The notes under the pieces were generated by a model, which saw only the letters and a program-made list of their open reading frames with translations, was not told the origin of the DNA and did not search any database. The position numbers and the translations under genes were made by a program. Shown here one piece after another: positions 45,701 through 52,900 of a stretch of DNA of 64,000 bases; the first letter of the stretch is position 1, and each line of letters opens with the position of its first letter. This DNA comes from Microglena sp. YARC (taxonomy: Eukaryota; Chlorophyta; Chlorophyceae; Chlamydomonadales; Chlamydomonadaceae), in assembly GCA_022414725.1 (NCBI GenBank), contig CM039462.1, positions 100,249,209 through 100,313,208 of the forward strand. Direction: 5' to 3'.

Positions 45701-46913
45701 CAGTGGTTGTTACCTGAAATAACCCGAAATAACCTGGTTTGATGTGATATTTTTTGACGCGCATGAACAGGGTCAGTGGTTGTTACCTGAAATCATCTGA
45801 AATAACCTGGTTTGATGTGATCTTTTTTGACGCTCAAGAATAGGGTCACTGAAATAACCTGAAATAACATGAAGTAACCTGGTTTGATGGAATCTTCTTT
45901 GACACGTAAGAACAGGGTCACTGAAATAACCTGAAATAACATGAAATGACCTGGTTTGATGGAATCTTCTTTGACGCGTAAGTACAGGGTCGCTGTTCCT
46001 TATCTGAAATAAAAAGTGTGTTAGTGATTCCATCCCTCAAAAGTATGTTAGTGCTTTTACCCAGCTCCATGTTCAATTGAGTGTGAGTGATTCCATCCCT
46101 TATAACTATGGTTGTGCTTCTACCCTGTTCCACCCCCCAACAAGGTGTATGTGCCTCTACCCTCAAAACTCTGTTTGTACTTCAACCCTGTTCCACCCCC
46201 CAACAAGGTGTATGTGCCTCTACCCTCAAAACTCTGTTTGTACTTCAACCCTGTTCCACCCCCCAACAAGGTGTTTGTGCCTCTACCCTCAAAACTCTGT
46301 TTGTACTTCAACCCTGTTCCACCCCCCAACAAGGTGTATGTGCCTCTACCCTCAAAACTCTGTTTGTACTTCAACCCTGTTCCACCCCCCAGCAAGGTGT
46401 TTGTGCCTCTACCCTCAAAACTCTGTTTGTACTTCAACCCTGTTCCACCCCCCAACAAGGTGTATGTGCCTCTACCCTCAAAACTCTGTTTGTACTTCAA
46501 CCCTGTTCCACCCCCCAACAAGGTGTATGTGCCTCTACCCTCAAAACTCTGTTTGTACTTCAACCCTGTTCCACCCCCCAACAAGGTGTTTGTGCCTCTG
46601 CCCCTCAGGTATGGAGAGTATTATGAAGAGATGAGGACGTTTCATGAGCAGGCAAGTGGAATCTGCATTGTTTTTTCTTTCTCTTTGTTTTTTTAAACTT
46701 TGTTTTTGTTTTTGTTTTCATGAGCAGGCGAGTGGAATCTGCTGTTTTTCTTTCTCTTTCTTTTTCTTTCTCTGTTCATGAGCAGGGGAGTGGAATCTGC
46801 ATTTTCTTCCTTTTGTTTGGTTTGTTATAAGAAGGGAGGGAGGGATGAAGGATGGAAGGACAGGAGAAAGGGAGGAAGGGAGGAAGAAAGGAACAAAACG
46901 GAAAAAAGAAAGG

Positions 46914-46971
<58 letters not shown>

Positions 46972-49900
46972 AGAGAGATAGGGAGAGGGAGAGGGAGGGG
47001 GAGGGAGGGAGGGGGGTGGAAATAAAAAAAGTGAGGTAAAGAAATAGCATATACTCAAATATGACACTCCTACACATGTCCTGTTGATGTAAGCATTTAC
47101 ACTTTGCATTTGCCTCCTTTGCTGAATTACTTTCCTGGAATAACCTGGAATAACCTGAAATAGCCTGAAAAAGCCTGAAATAGCCTGACATAACCTGAAA
47201 TAGCTTGAAATACCCTGAAATAACCTGGAATAACTTGAAATATCCTGAATTAATCTGAAATAGCCTAGAATAGACTGGAATATCCTGAAATATCCTGAGA
47301 TAACCTTAGATAGCCTGTAATAAGCTGGAAACCTGGAATAACCTGAACTAGCCTGAAATAACCTGCCTCGCGGGATACCTCACGGGTAACACAACGTTTA
47401 AATCAGGTAGCACACTTGGCATATAACAAATAATCTGAGCATAGGAACTTCCTAGACCCCCTTCTGAGTCGTACCCCCTTTTATGGAATCATTTAAAAGA
47501 TAAATACTTTTCCTGATTACGTAAACGCTTACACTTGTCCTGACTACGTGAACGCTTACACTTTTCCTGACCACGTAAACGCTTACACTTTTCCTGACTA
47601 CGTAAACGCTTACACTTTTCCTGACCACGTAAACGCTTACACTTTTCCTGACTACGTAAACGTACATTGCACTTTGCAGTTGCCTCGTTTGCTGAAGCCA
47701 GGAGGGATATACTCTTTCTTCAATGGCCTGGCACCCGACAACATTTTCTTTCATATGGTGTACGGCAGGTAGGCTGTGAAGAGACGCTACCGGTGTTTTT
47801 TATTTCAGATTTCTGTAGTCCAGGTTGAGTAGATTCTTGGGCTACTCAACCCTGATTTTATGATAGTTGCGTAGCCATCGCATGGCGGAGCGCAAAGCGT
47901 GGAGCCTGGGGGGGTCGGGGGGGCGCACGTCCCGATATCGGGGGTTCCGGGAGGTGTAGCATTCTACGGAATGACAACGGAATGGCAACAGAATGGCAAC
48001 AGAATGGCAACAGAATGGCAACAGAATGGCAACAGAATGACAACAGAATGGCAACGGAATGGCGACGCGTCGTCAAAAAATGAAACACTGGACGCTAGTG
48101 TGTACTGCTGCCCAGCTTCCACCTCCTCACCACACCACACACACTTCAATTTACATGGTGTACGGCAGGTAGGCTGTGAAGTGACGCTAGTCTGTACCGC
48201 TGCCCAGCTTCCACCTCCTCACCACACCACACATTTTTGGCGGAGCCCCCCCTTCTGGGGGGCGGGAGCCCCCAGTGTTACACATTTGTCCATTCGACCA
48301 TCCATCCATCCATCCATCTATCTGACCGTGATGAAGCCTGACACGTCAGCCAAAGATCTCGAAACTATCATGCTTCCGTTCCCACCTGTCGCTCCGTCGC
48401 GATCACTCTCCGCCAATTTTTAGCGTCGCAGGCGACACCACACACACTTTCTTTCACATGGTGTATGGCAGGTAGACTGTAAAGTGACGCTAGTGCGTAC
48501 TACTTCATTATTATTTAAATTAATTGTATTTAATTGTTTATCTTTTAAAAGAGCTTTATCTTAAAACACAAAACACTCTTTCAAATATGCCCAGCTTCCA
48601 CCTCCTCACCACACCACACACACTTCAATTTACATGGTGTACGGCAGGTAGGCTGTGAAGTGACGCTAGTCTGTACCGCTGCCCAGCTTCCACCTCCTCA
48701 CCACACCACACATTTTTGGCGGAGCCCCCCCTTCTGGGGGGCGGGAGCCCCCAGTGTTACACATTTGTCCATTCGACCATCCATCCATCCATCCATCTAT
48801 CTGACCGTGATGAAGCCTGACACGTCATCCAAAGATCTCGAAACTATCTCGCTTCCGTTCCCACCTGCCCCCCTTCTGGGCGGGCGCTTCCGTCGCGATC
48901 ACTGTCTCCGCCAATTTTTAGCGTCGCAGGCGACACCACACACACTTTCTTTCACATGGTGTATGGCAGGTAGACTGTAAAGTGACGCTAGTGCGTACTA
49001 CTTCATTATTATTTAAATTAATTGTATTTAATTGTTTATCTTTTAAAAGAGCTTTATCTTAAAACACAAAACACTCTTTCAAATATGCCCAGCTTCCACC
49101 TCCTCACCACACCACACACACTTCAATTTACATGGTGTACGGCAGGTAGGCTGTGAAGTGACGCTAGTCTGTACCGCTGCCCAGCTTCCACCTCCTCACC
49201 ACACCACACATTTTTGGCGGAGCCCCCAGTGTTACACGTTTGTCCATTCGACCATCCATCCATCCATCCATCTATCTGACCGTGATGAAGCCTGACACGT
49301 CAGCCAAAGATCTCGAAACTATCTCGCTTCCGTTCCCACCTGTCCCTCCGTCGCGATCACTCTCCGCCAATTTTTAGCGTCGCAGGCGACACCACACACA
49401 CTTTCTTTCACATGGTGTATGGCAGGTAGACTGTAAAGTGACGCTAGTGCGTACTACTTCATTATTATTTAAATTAATTGTATTTAATTGTTTATCTTTT
49501 AAAAGAGCTTTATCTTAAAACACAAAACACTCTTTCAAATATGCCCAGCTTCCACCTCCTCACCACACCACACACACTTCAATTTACATGGTGTACGGCA
49601 GGTAGGCTGTGAAGTGACGCTAGTCTGTACCGCTGCCCGGCTTCCACCTCCTCACCACACCACATATTTTTGGCGGAGCCCCCCCTTCTGGGGGGCGGGA
49701 GCCCCCAGTGTTACACATTTGTCCATTCGACCATCCATCCATCCATCCATCTGACCGTGATGAAGCCTGACACGTCATCCAAAGATCTCGAAACTATCTC
49801 GCTTCCGTTCCCACCTGTCGCTCCGTCGCGATCACTCTCCGCCAATTTTTAGCGTCGCAGGCGACACCACACACACTTTCTTTCACATGGTGTATGGCAG

Positions 49901-52900
49901 GTAGACTGTAAAGTGACGCTAGTGCGTACTACTTCATTATTATTTAAATTAATTGTATTTAATTGTTTATCTTTTAAAAGAGCTTTATCTTAAAACACAA
50001 AACACTCTTTCAAATATGCCCAGCTTCCACCTCCTCACCACACTACACACACTTTCTTTCATATGGTGTATGTCAGGTAGGCTGTGAAGTAACGCTAGTG
50101 TGTACTTCTGCCCAGCCTCCACCTCCTCACCACACCACACACATTTATTCCACATGGTGTTCGGCAGGTAGGCTGTGAAGTAACTCTAGTGTGTACTTCT
50201 GCCCAGCCTCCACCTCCTCACCACACCACACACATTTTATTCCTCATGGTGTTCGGCAGGTAGGCTGTGAAGTAACGCTAGTGTGTACCACTGCCCAGCT
50301 TCCACCACCTCACCACAACAATGACACACGCATATATACACGCATACACACATACATACATACATACATACATACATACATACATACAAACATATATACA
50401 CACACATACACATATACACACACGCATATATACACGCACACACACATACATACGAACATATACACACACACACACATATACACACTCATATACACACACA
50501 CGCATATATGCACGCACACACACATACATACGAACATATACACACACACACACATGTACACACTCATATACACACACACGCATATATACACGCACACACA
50601 CATACATACGAACATATACACACACACACATATACACACTCATATACACACACACGCATATATGCACGCACACACACATACATACGAACATATACACACA
50701 CACATATATACACACTCATATACACACACACGCATATATGCACGCGCACACACACACATATAGACACATATACACACACACACACATATACACTCATATA
50801 CACACACACGCATATATGCACGCACACACACACATAGACACATATACACACACACACATAGACACACTCATATACACACACACGCATATATGCACGCACA
50901 CACACACATATAGACACATATATATGCCCACACATACATATATATACACATATATACACACATATACACACACAGATATACAAATTAGCTCTGATCTGTC
51001 TAGGAATAGTTGTTATGAATAGGGAACGGCAACTGATATAAGTGTTTGGAAAACTAATACTAACTAATATTATTATAGTGTCACAATAATATTAGTTTTT
51101 CAAATAAATACGAAATTCTGGTTAGACGGCTCGTCCGACTAATATGATATCATATGATATAATATTATTTATTCACTAATATAATATAACATAGCCGACC
51201 CCTAGTTAAGATGCATCCAAAGCCTCATATCAGTTTTTGGCAGAGCTGGGTAATGGAGCTGGGTAGAAGCTGCTACGCATAGCCCAAAAACGAAACAGTG
51301 TTAGGTAGAGTTTAATAGTAGTTTAGAAGCATGGGAGTATAATAGAGATCGAGATTATTATTTTTTGGGCGGAGCCCGCCCCAATCCTGGGTGGCAGAAG
51401 CCCCCAGATTCACCCTGTTGTCTGTTTATGCGTCCGACCAACCGACCGACCGACCGACCGACCGGAAAACGAAGCCTGACGTGACAGCCAACTGTCTCAT
51501 AACTAACTGGCTTCTGTCAGCTCCATCGTTGGCACCTGTTGTTCCGTTGCCAACACTCTCCCTCAATTTTCTGCGTCGCTTGCGACGCTGCATAGGACCA
51601 AGCCCTGCGGTAGGCACTTTTGTTTTGCTACTCGTAGCATCTTATAGGCAGCTCCTTTCTCCCACCCTTGGGCCAAACCTGGACGATAGTTTAGTTGCGT
51701 CTGAAAGCTGGCATGACAGGCAATCCAATGCAGCTGTAATCTTTGGGCTCGACTCAGTCAGAGCTGGGTGGAAGCTGCTATGCGTAGCCCAAAAACGAAA
51801 CAGTGTTAATAGGAGTTTAATAGTAGTTTTATAACAAGTGTTGGAAGTATGGGGCTAGTATAATAGAGTACGAGATTCTATTTTTTGTTAGCGGGGAGCC
51901 CCCCTCCTGGGGGACGGGAGCCCCCCAGATTCACCCCATTGTCCGTTTGTCCGACCAACTTTCCGACCAACCGACAGAACAACTGAATCCTGGCACAGCA
52001 GCCAACTGTCTTGTAACTAACTGGCTTTGGTCTGCTCCATCGTTGTCGTTCTGTTGCCAACACACTCCGCCAATTTTCCTCGTTGCTTGCGACGCTGCAT
52101 AGGAATTGTACCATGAACCCTAAACCTCCCCTCTGGCCCCCCCCCCCCCCCACACACACACCCTCCCACCCCTGCTCTCTCACCCTCCACCTCTCCCCGC
52201 CCCCACCCCCTCTGTCCACCTTTTCCTCTGCCTCGTTTTTTTTTCCTGAGAAGGCTTGTCCAGCTGAGCTTCTTAATTTGGGGATTTCTACTAAGTACAC
52301 CCCGATGAACATCAAAGCCCTGGATCCTGAAGTGTGGGAGGGAGTCAAGAACAAGTGAGTGGTTGAGTTGGTTAGGTTGAATTGGTTCAGTTGAGGTGGT
52401 TGAGATTGGGTTCAGTTGAGTGATTCAGTTTAGTTGGTTGAGTTGGTTAAGTTTGAGTTTTTGATGCACGATGGTCTTCTTCGCATTCTGCTGAAATCGC
52501 TGGGGCGAGGTGTACTGGGTCAGTGGGCTAACAACCCACCTATCACGTGGGTCAGTGGACTGGGATAGGGAGGGGTGTTTTTGTGTGTTGTGTGGTGTTG
52601 GGTGTTTTGGAGCGGAGTGGCGGTGGGGTGAAGTAGGGTGTTTAGGTTTAGGTTTGGGGTGTACTGGATGGGGAGGGGGTGATTTTGTGTGGTGTGGTGT
52701 AGGTTTTTTTTGAGTGGGGAGGGGTGGGGACGAGAGGGGCATCCATGCTTAGTACTTGTATTGTACTGTATAGGTAGTGTTTTTGCACTGCATATATTTA
52801 GTGTGCATGCGGGGCTTGGTAGTTTTTTGCACTGCATATGCAGCGGGGCTTTAGTGCATTGCATTAGAGTGTGCATGCGGGGCTTGGTAGTTTTTTTGCA

